Assembly (NCBI GenBank): GCA_900544225.1
Contig: UQUD01000007.1
Span: 1 to 41,045, forward strand
DNA from: an uncultured Collinsella sp.
GTDB taxonomy: Bacteria; Actinomycetota; Coriobacteriia; Coriobacteriales; Coriobacteriaceae
Direction of reading: 5' to 3'
DNA: 41,045 bases
Under the pieces are notes generated by a model, which saw only the letters and a program-made list of their open reading frames with translations, was not told where the DNA came from and did no database searches. The position numbers were made by a program, and so were the translations under genes. This document shows positions 7,770-16,043 of this stretch, in pieces (the first letter of the stretch is position 1; each line of letters opens with the position of its first letter).

Positions 7770-9191
7770 CTACAGTTGTTCAAGGTTGGCGAGAAACGCC
7801 ACATAGAATTCGATGCCGCGCTTGTAGACGTCGACGCCGATGCGTTCGTTGGCGGCATGGATGAGCTTGCGCGCCTCGCCCGAGTAGATAAAGCCGCAGA
7901 AGCGGTAGACGCGATCGCAGATCTCGTTGAACTCGCGCGAGTCGGTACAGGAGTTCTGCACGTAGGGAGCAAAGCCGGCCTCGGGATAGACACCCGACAC
8001 GCAGCGATGGATGTAGTTGAAGGCGGCATCGTCTTCGTAAGGCGAGATGGGCGCGGGCTCGGTGTAGGGAATCGCCTCGTTGATTTCGACGGTGACATGG
8101 TCGGGGCTTACGCCCGAGGCGCGGCACTGCTGGGCGGCGAGCTTGCGGGCGCGCTCAACGGCATCGGCGATGGTCTCGAACGGAGCGATGCGCACGTTGA
8201 AGTTGGCGCGAGCAACTGGTGGCAGCACATTGTGCGCATTGGAGCCTTCGAGCTGCGTGAGCGCATAGGTTGTGCGCAGCATGGCCGAGGTCTCGGGGCT
8301 GGCGGCCATGATCTTGGTAACCGCGGGGCGCGTGAGCCACAGGTTGCCAAAGATTGCCTGATACGTCGCGCTGCTACGGGCACCCAACTCGGTCAGTGTG
8401 GCCTCGACGGCGGGCGTGAGCTGCGGCTTGCCGGGGTTGGCCGAGATAGTCTCGCATACACGGCAGAGAAGACGGCAGGCATCGTTTGCCGCAGGCGTAG
8501 AGGCATGGCCGCCGTCGGCGCGCGCCGTGACGGTAAGGTCGACGTGGCCCTTCTCGGACACGCCTACCATGGCAACGGGTTCGGTGACGCCGAGCGGGGC
8601 GTCGGTTGCCACGGCGCCACCCTCATCGAGCACCATGTAGGGATGGATGTTATGCTCGCGAAGCCACTGCACTGCATGGGTTGCAGTAGGTGCGGCGATT
8701 TCCTCGCCATCGCTCGAGAAGAACCAGACATCGCGCGGGGGAACGAAGCCCTGGGCAATCAAATGCTCGGCGGCCTCGAAGAAAGCCGAGACGATGCACT
8801 TGGTGTCGAGTGATCCGCGGGCCCAGATCTCGCCGTCGAAGATCTCGGCTCCAAAGGGATCGTGCTTCCAGTCTTGGCCCTCGACGGGCACGACGTCCTG
8901 ATGCGCCATCATGACGATGGGGTCCAAGGCGGAATCGGCGCCAGGCCAACGCAGGAGCATGCCAAAGTTGTCGACGCGTGTGAGCTCGGCGACTTTAAAG
9001 AAATGCGGATAAAGTCGCTGAAGCGTGGGAATCCACTGGCTGAAGGGCTCATCGTCGCGCTCGGCGATGTTCTCACGCGAAACGGTGGGGATGCGCAGCA
9101 ATTCGCAAAAGCGCTCGACGGCTGCCTCGTCTGCCTTGTAGGTGCCTGCATCAAGAGGCGCGCCCTGTGCGACCGATACCGATGCTCCCAT
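7770..9191 (-). CDS. M20-family peptidase/amidohydrolase, PM20D1/carboxypeptidase-like
   Basis: 473-aa metallopeptidase. Metal motifs are M-A-H-Q-D-V-V (His97, Asp99), R-G-S-L-D (bridging Asp129), D-G-E-E (Glu163/164) and the later D-E-G-G. A dimerisation/lid domain follows (about 215-370), then the C-terminal catalytic lobe with His near N-E-R. Long insertions and P-P-R-D-V-W-F-F-S-S-D-G-E-E resemble the PM20D1/Gly-X carboxypeptidase branch more than DapE. No signal peptide. Start ATG at 9191 follows AAAGGAG. Likely substrates are short peptides or N-acylated amino acids. Downstream MFS and upstream AcnX/OYE genes suggest a role in using a specific scavenged compound. Confidence 0.8.
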   Translation of the reverse strand: MGASVSVAQGAPLDAGTYKADEAAVERFCELLRIPTVSRENIAERDDEPFSQWIPTLQRLYPHFFKVAELTRVDNFGMLLRWPGADSALDPIVMMAHQDVVPVEGQDWKHDPFGAEIFDGEIWARGSLDTKCIVSAFFEAAEHLIAQGFVPPRDVWFFSSDGEEIAAPTATHAVQWLREHNIHPYMVLDEGGAVATDAPLGVTEPVAMVGVSEKGHVDLTVTARADGGHASTPAANDACRLLCRVCETISANPGKPQLTPAVEATLTELGARSSATYQAIFGNLWLTRPAVTKIMAASPETSAMLRTTYALTQLEGSNAHNVLPPVARANFNVRIAPFETIADAVERARKLAAQQCRASGVSPDHVTVEINEAIPYTEPAPISPYEDDAAFNYIHRCVSGVYPEAGFAPYVQNSCTDSREFNEICDRVYRFCGFIYSGEARKLIHAANERIGVDVYKRGIEFYVAFLANLEQL

Positions 9192-9301
9192 GGTGGGACT
9201 CCTTTCGTGTTGTATATCGAATACGTCAAGATTATCGCCCGCACCGCGCGTGGGAAATGGCGAAACACGTTGTTCATCTGCGGGCGGCGGGTCGGATAGC
9301 C

Positions 9302-9745
9302 TTAGCCGACGATGACCGTGCCGTCTTCGGTCACGGTGATGGCGTCTCCCGTCGACACAGCATCGAGAAACTCATCGCCCAGGTTGTCAATGGTGGGCAT
9401 GGGGGTGTCGGTCCATACGCCCGAGAGGATCGCGCCAGCGGCGGCAAGGCTGTCAATGGGTTTGGAAAACAGCAGGCATGCGGGTTGGCGCCCCATTTTG
9501 GTGGCGCAGAAGAGCACCATGCCGCCTGTGGTGGAGCCGATAGTCTGCGGAAGACACAAGGCACATCCCGCCAAAGGTTTGCCGTACAAGTCGGGATTGT
9601 TTTGGTCGGAACACGTGGCCTTTTTGTCGCCAAACATCAGTGCCTTCTGAAACGATGCGAGTGTGTTGAGCCCTCCGTGAGAGACAAGTGCCTTGGCGTG
9701 GGCAGTTCCGGGGACAACGACGCGGCCGTGAAAGATTTTTTCCAT
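9302..9745 (-). CDS. AcnX small (swivel) subunit, DUF126
   Basis: 147-aa swivelling-domain partner of the aconitase-X-type hydro-lyase encoded just upstream. It shows the family pattern G-R-V-V-V-P-G-T-A-H-A-K-A-L at the start, D-L-Y-G-K-P-L-A-G, and I-G-S-T-T-G-G (the conserved Ser/Thr-Gly active-site loop), ending in G-D-x-I-T-V. ATG at 9745 lies 14 nt after the large-subunit stop, with AAGG upstream. Bacterial AcnX enzymes characterised so far are cis-3-hydroxy-L-proline dehydratases; archaeal ones act on mevalonate 5-phosphate. Which reaction occurs here is not visible. Confidence 0.85.
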   Translation of the reverse strand: MEKIFHGRVVVPGTAHAKALVSHGGLNTLASFQKALMFGDKKATCSDQNNPDLYGKPLAGCALCLPQTIGSTTGGMVLFCATKMGRQPACLLFSKPIDSLAAAGAILSGVWTDTPMPTIDNLGDEFLDAVSTGDAITVTEDGTVIVG

Positions 9746-9759
9746 GAGGAGTCGCCTTC

Positions 9760-11037
9760 CTATTTGATTGGTTTTCCGGTGGTGACGTAGGCGAGCACCT
9801 CGTCGTCGGTGTAGTAGCGCGATGCCGAGTACGTACGCAACTTGTTGGAGTTGGTGATGATGGGCATGCTGCCGCACAGCGGGTTGTTGGTGTACATAAG
9901 CGGGCAGATGCTCGAGACGACGGCGCCGGTAGTCGAGAGGCGTCTGTATGCCGCAGTCTTGCGGAAGGCGTCTGCCACGGATGGGGCGGCGGTCAGTACG
10001 GTGGGTACTTGCACGCGGCACTTGCCGGAGGCGCTCAGCCCATCGCAGATGGCGTCTGCCCAATGGGCGAGTTGTGCAGACGAGAGGTGGGGGCAGCCGA
10101 TGAAGGCAAGCTTGGGGCGCGCGCCCGGGTTCTTCCACATAACGGGGTAGCTCGAGCGGATGCGTTCCAGCTCGGCGTCGTCAATGCGATAGATTTGGGC
10201 GTCTGGTGCTATGAGGTGTTCGCCTTGTTCGACGGCCTCGGGCGTGATGCCGTCCACGTGGTAGAGCCCGACAGCGCCGTTCGATGCGCTGGCGGCGCCC
10301 ATGTCCTTAAGGTAGTCCTGCGTGCCGGGTGTGAGTTCGCGGCCAAGCCAGCGGTCGAGGCCTTTAATGTAAGGGACGTCTTCCATCACCTTCATGCCAA
10401 TGGCGCTGCCAAGCACTTGCGCTTCGGGCTTGCGCTTACAGTCGACTTCGATGATCCAGGTCGCCTTGCGGCCCTCATCGGTGAGCAGGCCGAATTCCGG
10501 GACAAAGCCGGCAATTGAGCCGAACATCTCGATGATGCCGGAGTTGCGATTGCAGCGAGCGCCCAGCACGGAGTTGGCAAAGACCACGGCGCTGCTTTCT
10601 GCCCAGCTTAGGATGTCGCCACGCCGAGGTCGATTGCCAACCTCGGGCTGGTAACAGGTGCAGGTGAAAGCATCGTTGTCCAATAGACCCATGCTGCGCA
10701 GCTGTGCCTCATAATCGTCTTGTTTGGAATACATAATCTTGAACAGCAGCTTTTGCAGCGGGTTGGCCGGGACGGCGGGGTCGAGGGGCCTCGGGTCGAC
10801 CGAGAATGACTGACCGGACAGGGCGCCGTCTTTCAGCAGCTCATCCATAAGGTCATAGACTGGACCGAGCATGGAGAGGCCAAAACTTGTGACAAGATGA
10901 CCGTTTGCGCCGGTCACGGGAACCATACGCTCGGCGCCAAAGCATTCGCCGTACATAACGAGGGTCTTGACCACTTTGGCCATGGCGGGGCCCTTGGCGC
11001 CGTCGAGCAGGGCTTGTTGTTGGGAGGTCAGGTTCAT
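9760..11037 (-). CDS. AcnX large subunit, DUF521 hydro-lyase
   Basis: 425-aa catalytic large subunit of an aconitase-X-type [Fe-S] dehydratase. Landmarks: early M-N-L-T-x-x-Q-Q-A-L-L-D-G-A-K-G, the G-E-C-F-G-A segment, cysteines in C-T-C-Y-Q-P-E and G-A-R-C-N-R-N-S (cluster candidates), I-G-C-P-H-L-S, and the C-terminal S-S-I-C-P-L-M-Y-T-N-N-P-L-C-G. Start ATG at 11037 is chosen because AAAGGA lies 11 nt upstream; the earlier in-frame ATG at 11049 overlaps that site. The two-subunit arrangement (large then small, 14 nt apart) is a known AcnX organisation. Cis-3-hydroxy-L-proline dehydratase is the leading candidate activity but is unproven. Confidence 0.87.
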   Translation of the reverse strand: MNLTSQQQALLDGAKGPAMAKVVKTLVMYGECFGAERMVPVTGANGHLVTSFGLSMLGPVYDLMDELLKDGALSGQSFSVDPRPLDPAVPANPLQKLLFKIMYSKQDDYEAQLRSMGLLDNDAFTCTCYQPEVGNRPRRGDILSWAESSAVVFANSVLGARCNRNSGIIEMFGSIAGFVPEFGLLTDEGRKATWIIEVDCKRKPEAQVLGSAIGMKVMEDVPYIKGLDRWLGRELTPGTQDYLKDMGAASASNGAVGLYHVDGITPEAVEQGEHLIAPDAQIYRIDDAELERIRSSYPVMWKNPGARPKLAFIGCPHLSSAQLAHWADAICDGLSASGKCRVQVPTVLTAAPSVADAFRKTAAYRRLSTTGAVVSSICPLMYTNNPLCGSMPIITNSNKLRTYSASRYYTDDEVLAYVTTGKPIK

Positions 11038-11058
11038 CTGTGAGCCCATCCTTTCGTG

Positions 11059-13380
11059 TTAGATATTGGTGCCGAGTCGGTATGCCGCACGGACCGCTTC
11101 GAGCACACGGCCGGGCGCAAACCCATCGCCGATGTTATGCAGCTCGTCAGCGGCGTGCGTCTGCTGCAGTTTGTAGAACAGCGCGTCGTCGGGGTGTCCG
11201 CCGCAGGCAATGATTACCAAGTCGCAGGTTAGCTCGAGTGACTTCCAGTCGTTGCCGATTTTGGGTGCAAGCGGGTTTTCGACGTTCTCGGGCAAGACCG
11301 GTGACCACGAGACGTAGGGGTCGGGAACGTTTTTGTGGCAGTTGCGACTCAAGTGGAGACGCGCACACCTCGATGGGGCTCCAGACTCGCGTTTGCCGCC
11401 GACTTCCGCGCGCTCGACGCGTGTCATATTGAGGAGCCGCACATTGCGTCCCCTGAGCGTATGGAGTAGGTGGCCGCGATTTGCCGTGCAGGCGCCCTGC
11501 ATCATGTGAGGCAGCATTTCAATTACGCTGACCTGTGGTATGCCGTGTTCGACGGTGAGCCATTGGGCAACCTCGCAGCCCACGGCCCCTCCGCCAATGA
11601 TGGTGACGGTTTTGGCGTTGCCAAGCAGCGCGGGTTGGCGCAGTAGCTGCGTTGCCAGCACGGCATGGCCCGATGCTGCAAGCTCCGTAAGACCGGGGAT
11701 GGGCGGTATTGCATTGGAAGTGCCTGTCGCGCACACGATTGCGTCGAAGCCTGCTTTTGCAAGATCTTCGGCGCGTGCTGCCCGTCCAAGTTCGATTGTC
11801 AGGTTCCCGTTGGGTTTTTCTGCCTGCTCGCGCACCTGTCGAACAAGATATGATCGGTAGTTATCGAGGTCGAACTTGATCCGGGCGGCGCTGGCGGAGA
11901 GGAGTTTTCCTCCAAGTTCATCTTCGGCATCGATGAGCTTTACGTCGTGGCCACGACGCGCGGCGATTAGCGCACAGACCATCCCAGCGGGTCCGGCTCC
12001 TATCACCGCTATGCGTTTGGGTTCTTTGGCGGGAGCGGGTGTCTGGGGCATGAGGTATTCAAAGCTGCAGCGTGGATTGACGGCACACTGCGGATGGCCC
12101 CCTTCGACAAACTCGTTGAGGCATCCTTCCTGGCATCCGATGCAGGGGCGAATATCTGCCACGCGACCGGCGTACGCCTTGTTGGGCCACTCGGGATCCG
12201 CAAGCAGCGGGCGTCCGAGCATGATCATATCGGCGTCGCCATTGCGAAGGGCGCGTTCGGCAATGTCGGGGTAGCCCAACTTACCCACCGCGACAACGGG
12301 TACGGGAAGGCCGGCATTGGAGCGGATATTGTCGGCGGCAAAGCGCTCTCGAACGGCGCGCGCCACGGGAACGAAGCAGCCTGCGGGCATGCTCGCAGGC
12401 GGGTGGGGCATCCACCAGTTGTCATAGCAACCAAGGTCGACGTCAAAGATGTCTACTCCCGCCGCCACGAGCTCTTCCATATAACCCAGGGTCTGTTCGA
12501 CTGTACGGCCGCCGCGCATGCGTCCCAGATAGGTCGAATTCATGACCTGCTCGTCATAGGTTTCCTCGAGTGCAAGCGAAAGGTCGATGCGGTACATGAT
12601 GGGGTAGTCGGGCCCAACGCGGCGACGGATTTCTTTGATCATATCGAGGCCAAACTGACGCCAATCGGCATAACGTCCGAGCTTGCGATGGTTAAAGGCG
12701 GGGTTTCCGAGCTGCTCGATAAGATAACCCTCGTGCCCGTGCAAATAGACGCCATCGATGCCCATGGCATGAGCATCGGCCGCCGCTTGGCCGATATTGT
12801 TTACGATACGGCGCAGCTTTTGGTCCGAGAGGCGCATGCATGGAATGGCGGGGATGTAGTAGTTAGGCAAGAAACTCGCCGAGACCGGAAACTTCTTTTG
12901 CGTGATGAGGCATTGCGGGTTGCCCACGCGGCCGAGTCCGGCCGTAAGCTGGACAAAAATGCGTGATCCGAAGGCATGGACACCTTGGGCAAGGTCGCGC
13001 CAGCCTGCCATAACGGTTCGGCTTCGATCGATGCGCGGGAAATAGGTGAGCTTGTCCAGCTCGGTGACCGTGGTATCGATGCCGTGGCTTACCGGTACGA
13101 GTCCTGTTGTGATGAGGCCGCAGCCGCCTTTGGCGCGGGCGAAAAAGTACTGCAGCATCATGTCGCTGGGGCGGCCAGTTTCCTCGCACATGTCGATATT
13201 GCCCATCGGCGCCATGACAATGCGGTTTTTGACGGTGAGCTTGTTAATTTTGATGGGAGAGAAGAGCTTGTCAAAAGGATAGAGCTCTTGTGTCATGCGG
13301 GACGATCCGCAACCGGAATTTTTGGCGGGCCAGCTGTCGAATGAGTCGACGAGTTGCTGCACCAGTACGTCTTTTCCCAA
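11059..13380 (-). CDS. Old-yellow-enzyme-type NADH:flavin oxidoreductase with FeS and FAD domains
   Basis: 773-aa multidomain reductase of the 2,4-dienoyl-CoA reductase/BaiCD/trimethylamine-dehydrogenase-like group. An N-terminal FMN TIM barrel (about 40-400; N-R-I-V-M-A-P-M-G, H-G-H-E-G-Y-L, G-R-P-L-L-A-D-P) is followed by a [4Fe-4S] motif (Cys413, 416, 420, 432). An FAD/NAD-binding domain starts at about 457 (I-A-V-I-G-A-G-P-A-G), with a second Rossmann motif V-T-I-I-G-G-G-A-V-G. Members reduce activated C=C bonds and are abundant in gut Coriobacteriia. The start is taken as TTG 13380, with AAAGGA 6 nt upstream; ATG 13296 (codon 29, where family homology begins) has only a weak site. It lies 21 nt upstream of the AcnX large subunit, clearly one transcript. 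Confidence 0.85.
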   Translation of the reverse strand: MGKDVLVQQLVDSFDSWPAKNSGCGSSRMTQELYPFDKLFSPIKINKLTVKNRIVMAPMGNIDMCEETGRPSDMMLQYFFARAKGGCGLITTGLVPVSHGIDTTVTELDKLTYFPRIDRSRTVMAGWRDLAQGVHAFGSRIFVQLTAGLGRVGNPQCLITQKKFPVSASFLPNYYIPAIPCMRLSDQKLRRIVNNIGQAAADAHAMGIDGVYLHGHEGYLIEQLGNPAFNHRKLGRYADWRQFGLDMIKEIRRRVGPDYPIMYRIDLSLALEETYDEQVMNSTYLGRMRGGRTVEQTLGYMEELVAAGVDIFDVDLGCYDNWWMPHPPASMPAGCFVPVARAVRERFAADNIRSNAGLPVPVVAVGKLGYPDIAERALRNGDADMIMLGRPLLADPEWPNKAYAGRVADIRPCIGCQEGCLNEFVEGGHPQCAVNPRCSFEYLMPQTPAPAKEPKRIAVIGAGPAGMVCALIAARRGHDVKLIDAEDELGGKLLSASAARIKFDLDNYRSYLVRQVREQAEKPNGNLTIELGRAARAEDLAKAGFDAIVCATGTSNAIPPIPGLTELAASGHAVLATQLLRQPALLGNAKTVTIIGGGAVGCEVAQWLTVEHGIPQVSVIEMLPHMMQGACTANRGHLLHTLRGRNVRLLNMTRVERAEVGGKRESGAPSRCARLHLSRNCHKNVPDPYVSWSPVLPENVENPLAPKIGNDWKSLELTCDLVIIACGGHPDDALFYKLQQTHAADELHNIGDGFAPGRVLEAVRAAYRLGTNI

Positions 13381-13416
13381 TGAGGTTCCTTTCAGATGTT
13401 GACAAGGTAACAAAGC

Positions 13417-13444
13417 AGTTTACGTCTAAATGTTTAATAGTCAA
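13417..13444 (-). promoter_or_regulatory. Candidate promoter of the OYE-AcnX operon
   Basis: Minus strand: TTGACT (13444-13439), 16-bp spacer, TAAACT (13422-13417), about 37 nt before the TTG start, in an AT-rich pocket. Five and four matches to consensus. Confidence 0.4.
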
Positions 13445-13603
13445 CAACAAAGGCATGAGTTCGGTGAAGGAAAAAAAGACTCAATGAGTGCCAGATGGCA
13501 AACTGTGTTGCGACATTAGCTCCCAGCTAATGAATTTGAGTTCGCTGCCTCCTACGATGTGCTGTGTGCCGGCACGGTAGCCGGATCGTGGGAAGGATGC
13601 ATA

Positions 13604-14047
13604 ATGGCAAAAGAGGGAAAGAAGCCGATCGGCAAGATCGTTTTGGGTGTCATCGTGGTGCTCGTTGTTGCCGGCGTCGTAGGGTCTATGGGCGGCAACT
13701 CGTCTGATTCGTCTACGGGTGATGCAGCAAAGCCTGCCGAACAGACCCAGCAAGTCGAGGAGAAAAAAGAGGCACAAGAACCCTATACGGTTTCGGATGA
13801 GGCCGGGGATACGTCTAATCAGTTCGCGTATAAGATCACTGGCACGTTGACCAATAATACGGATAAAGAGCAAAGCTACATTCAGATTGAGTATGTTCTG
13901 TATGACGCAGACGGCAATCAGGTGGGAACGGCTCTTGCGAACACCAACCATCTCAAAGCGGGCGGCACCTGGAAGTTCGAAGCGATGAGCACGGTATCTC
14001 CCGACCAGGTTGCCAGCTGGGAACGTTCTGACGTGAGCGGTTTTTAA
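13604..14047 (+). CDS. Membrane-anchored FxLYD-domain protein
   Basis: 147 aa. A short basic N-terminus (M-A-K-E-G-K-K-P-I-G-K) leads into one membrane span (I-V-L-G-V-I-V-V-L-V-V-A-G-V-V), then a Ser/Asp/Glu/Gln-rich linker. The extracytoplasmic FxLYD domain includes Y-K-I-T-G-T-L-T-N-N-T, I-Q-I-E-Y-V-L-Y-D-A-D-G-N-Q-V-G and G-G-T-W-K-F-E-A. FxLYD domains are small Ig-like folds of unknown binding role. ATG 13604 follows GGAAGGATG. The gene is 47 nt upstream of an HTH gene and in series with a membrane Ser/Thr kinase, so it may be a sensor or output of that system (inference). No lipobox Cys was seen. Confidence 0.75.
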   Translation: MAKEGKKPIGKIVLGVIVVLVVAGVVGSMGGNSSDSSTGDAAKPAEQTQQVEEKKEAQEPYTVSDEAGDTSNQFAYKITGTLTNNTDKEQSYIQIEYVLYDADGNQVGTALANTNHLKAGGTWKFEAMSTVSPDQVASWERSDVSGF

Positions 14048-14094
14048 CTAGAATTAAAAACATGGTTACTATGCGAGCTGGGGGGTGAGGCCAT

Positions 14095-14517
14095 ATGCCT
14101 GATAAGAAGCTAACCGAAGAGTTGCTCAACGAGCTGCTCGATGCTCCGAGTATCGAGGGCTATATCAAAGAGCACGACTTTACCGCCCCGTCGCTTTCGG
14201 AGTATCTGAAACAGCTTTTGGAAGAAAAGGGGCTGGAGCGCTCGCGCGTGGTGCGTATGGCCGACCTCAACGAGACGTTTGGCTATCAGATCTTTACCGG
14301 TGCGCGGCATCCGAGCCGCAATAAGGTGCTGCAGATTGCCTTTGCCATGGCGCTGACGCTCAAGGAGACCAACCGCGCCTTGTCGGCGGCGGGCGCCAAT
14401 GTCCTCAACTGCAAGGACCGCCGTGACGCCATCATCATTTTCTGTATCGATCGTGGCTGCAGCCTGCAAAAGGTGAACGAGGAGCTGTATCGCTTTGGTG
14501 AGGAGACGGTGAGCTAA
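14095..14517 (+). CDS. HTH protein linked to a Ser/Thr kinase
   Basis: 140 aa, cytoplasmic. It contains a degenerate XRE-like helix-turn-helix (S-L-S-E-Y-L-K-Q-L-L-E-E-K-G-L, R-V-V-R-M-A-D-L-N-E-T-F-G-Y-Q-I-F-T-G). A helical extension continues with H-P-S-R-N-K-V-L-Q-I-A-F-A-M-A-L-T-L and a C-terminal stretch D-R-G-C-S-L-Q-K-V-N-E-E-L-Y. Similar HTH proteins are commonly encoded next to bacterial Ser/Thr kinases. ATG 14095 has GGGGGGTGAGG upstream. It may be a phosphorylation target or a regulator of the cluster; neither can be read from sequence. Confidence 0.7.
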   Translation: MPDKKLTEELLNELLDAPSIEGYIKEHDFTAPSLSEYLKQLLEEKGLERSRVVRMADLNETFGYQIFTGARHPSRNKVLQIAFAMALTLKETNRALSAAGANVLNCKDRRDAIIIFCIDRGCSLQKVNEELYRFGEETVS

Positions 14518-14561
14518 CGGTTGGCTGCCGGCGGAAGCGCCGTTCACGATATTTAGAACGT

Positions 14562-14597
14562 GCAGGGCACGGGCGTCATGGGGCGTCCGCGCCCTGC
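14562..14597 (+). terminator. Strong hairpin immediately before the kinase start
   Basis: Arms GCAGGGCaCGGGCGTC and GGCGTCCGcGCCCTGC with a short loop (one mismatch, two G-U pairs), followed by GTTATT and then ATG 14604. It could terminate or attenuate the HTH transcript, or shield the kinase start. Confidence 0.45.
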
Positions 14598-14603
14598 GTT
14601 ATT

Positions 14604-16004
14604 ATGGACGCTATGGATACTCAGAGCCCAACATATTCCGATGATGAGCTGACCGCTGCGCTCGCCGGACACCTGGCGTCACTTGAGCGTGATGACAGCT
14701 ATCGCGTAGACCGTGTGCTCAAGCACTCCGACGTCGAGACGACCGAGCTCGTGTACTTTGAGGGCTCCGGCGGAGGATCTCTTGGCCCCTTTGTTCGCAA
14801 GCGCATCGACGCGTCGGCCCAGATTGGCGGGGCGTATGAACGCCTGTTTGCGGCCCAGCATGCTGGGCGACGTTACGAGCACTTGCCTCGGATTGTCGAT
14901 TGCCGCCGCGTGGGCGACGAGCTTTGCGTGGTCATGGAATACATCGAAGGCGAAACGCTCGGGGCCCTGGTGGGGCGTTTGGGTGCGACGCCCGATTATG
15001 CCTGTGAGCTGTTTGGCGCCCTTTGTGATGCAGTTGCGGAGCTCCATGCCGGCTTTGCGTCGGCGGGGGAGATGGCTGCGCCGGTGATCCATCGCGACCT
15101 AAAGCCCTCGAATATCATCGTATCGGGCGCAAACTATACGCCCGATACAGGCATGACATTTTCATCGCTGGTGATTATCGACTTGGGAATCGCTCGCGTG
15201 TGGCGCGAGGGAGCCGATGCCGATACCGTTAAGTTTGGCACGCGTCCCTATGCGCCGCCCGAGCAGTATGGTTTTGGCCAGACGAGCGTGCGCAGCGATG
15301 TCTATGCGCTCGGTGCCCTGCTGTTCTTTTGTCTGACGGGGGCCGACCCCAAGCCGGGTCGGAACATGCGCGAGCAATGCGAGGCATATGATATCCCCGC
15401 CTCGCTTGCCGATGTTATTTGCATGGCGATGGCGCTCGATCCGGACAAGCGCTTTGCAAGCGCGAAGGCGCTAGGGCACGCTGCGCGTGCATCCTATGCG
15501 TTGTCCGCACCGACGCCGTCGTCCGCGCCGAATGCTGCTTCCTTCCAAGAGCCTCCGGAGCGGCGAGCCGTGTGCCCTGCGCCCGTGCTCCCCACGGATC
15601 AGTCTCAGGGCGGATTGCCGTTGGTGCCTGAGCGCCCGAATTTACTCTCCCGCATTCCCGACACCGTTGGGCGCATTTGGAACGCATTCGTCTATCTTTC
15701 GCTACTTGTTTTCTTTGCCGGAAGCCATTTTGCCGTTTTTCATCCTACGGGCGCCAACCAAAACTACCCGATGTGGTTTCTCGCGATTGAGTATTTTATC
15801 TTCGTCGACGGTCTCGTAGTGCTCATCCATTTTGTGATGCTCGACAAACGCCGCCTTCGCCGGCGGTTTGAGCTACTCGATAGATACCGCGGTAAAAAGC
15901 TTGCAAAGCTCTGGCTCAAGGCTATGGGTGTGCTCTTGTTGGTAATGACTATCATTGTTGCCATTGCAAACGCGACTGGCGTCGTCGATACCTCCGTCGC
16001 GTAA
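14604..16004 (+). CDS. Membrane-bound Hanks-type Ser/Thr protein kinase
   Basis: 466 aa. Kinase domain at about 35-300: candidate ATP-binding Lys in F-V-R-K-R-I-D, catalytic loop H-R-D-L-K-P-S-N (163-170), metal motif D-L-G in place of D-F-G (193-195), activation/APE region G-T-R-P-Y-A-P-P-E-Q-Y-G. A Pro/Ala/Ser-rich linker (about 310-350) leads to three predicted membrane spans near 365-385, 395-415 and 445-462, with a basic loop (K-R-R-L-R-R-R-F) between the second and third. No PASTA domain. ATG 14604 or 14613 could be used and neither has a Shine-Dalgarno; a strong hairpin ends 7 nt upstream. It forms a module with the HTH and FxLYD genes. Confidence 0.85.
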   Translation: MDAMDTQSPTYSDDELTAALAGHLASLERDDSYRVDRVLKHSDVETTELVYFEGSGGGSLGPFVRKRIDASAQIGGAYERLFAAQHAGRRYEHLPRIVDCRRVGDELCVVMEYIEGETLGALVGRLGATPDYACELFGALCDAVAELHAGFASAGEMAAPVIHRDLKPSNIIVSGANYTPDTGMTFSSLVIIDLGIARVWREGADADTVKFGTRPYAPPEQYGFGQTSVRSDVYALGALLFFCLTGADPKPGRNMREQCEAYDIPASLADVICMAMALDPDKRFASAKALGHAARASYALSAPTPSSAPNAASFQEPPERRAVCPAPVLPTDQSQGGLPLVPERPNLLSRIPDTVGRIWNAFVYLSLLVFFAGSHFAVFHPTGANQNYPMWFLAIEYFIFVDGLVVLIHFVMLDKRRLRRRFELLDRYRGKKLAKLWLKAMGVLLLVMTIIVAIANATGVVDTSVA

Positions 16005-16009
16005 AAGAA

Positions 16010-16033
16010 AAAGGGCCCCAATTGGGGCCCTTT
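16010..16033. terminator. Perfect palindromic bidirectional terminator
   Basis: AAAGGGCCCC-AATT-GGGGCCCTTT is a perfect 24-bp palindrome between the kinase gene and the convergent wall hydrolase, preceded by an A-run. Confidence 0.85.
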
Positions 16034-16043
16034 GACGTTGATC

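Noticed and set aside
9302..10138. 278-codon start for the AcnX small subunit
   Set aside because: The upstream portion overlaps the large-subunit gene out of frame and has no family similarity; ATG 9745 gives the expected start and length.
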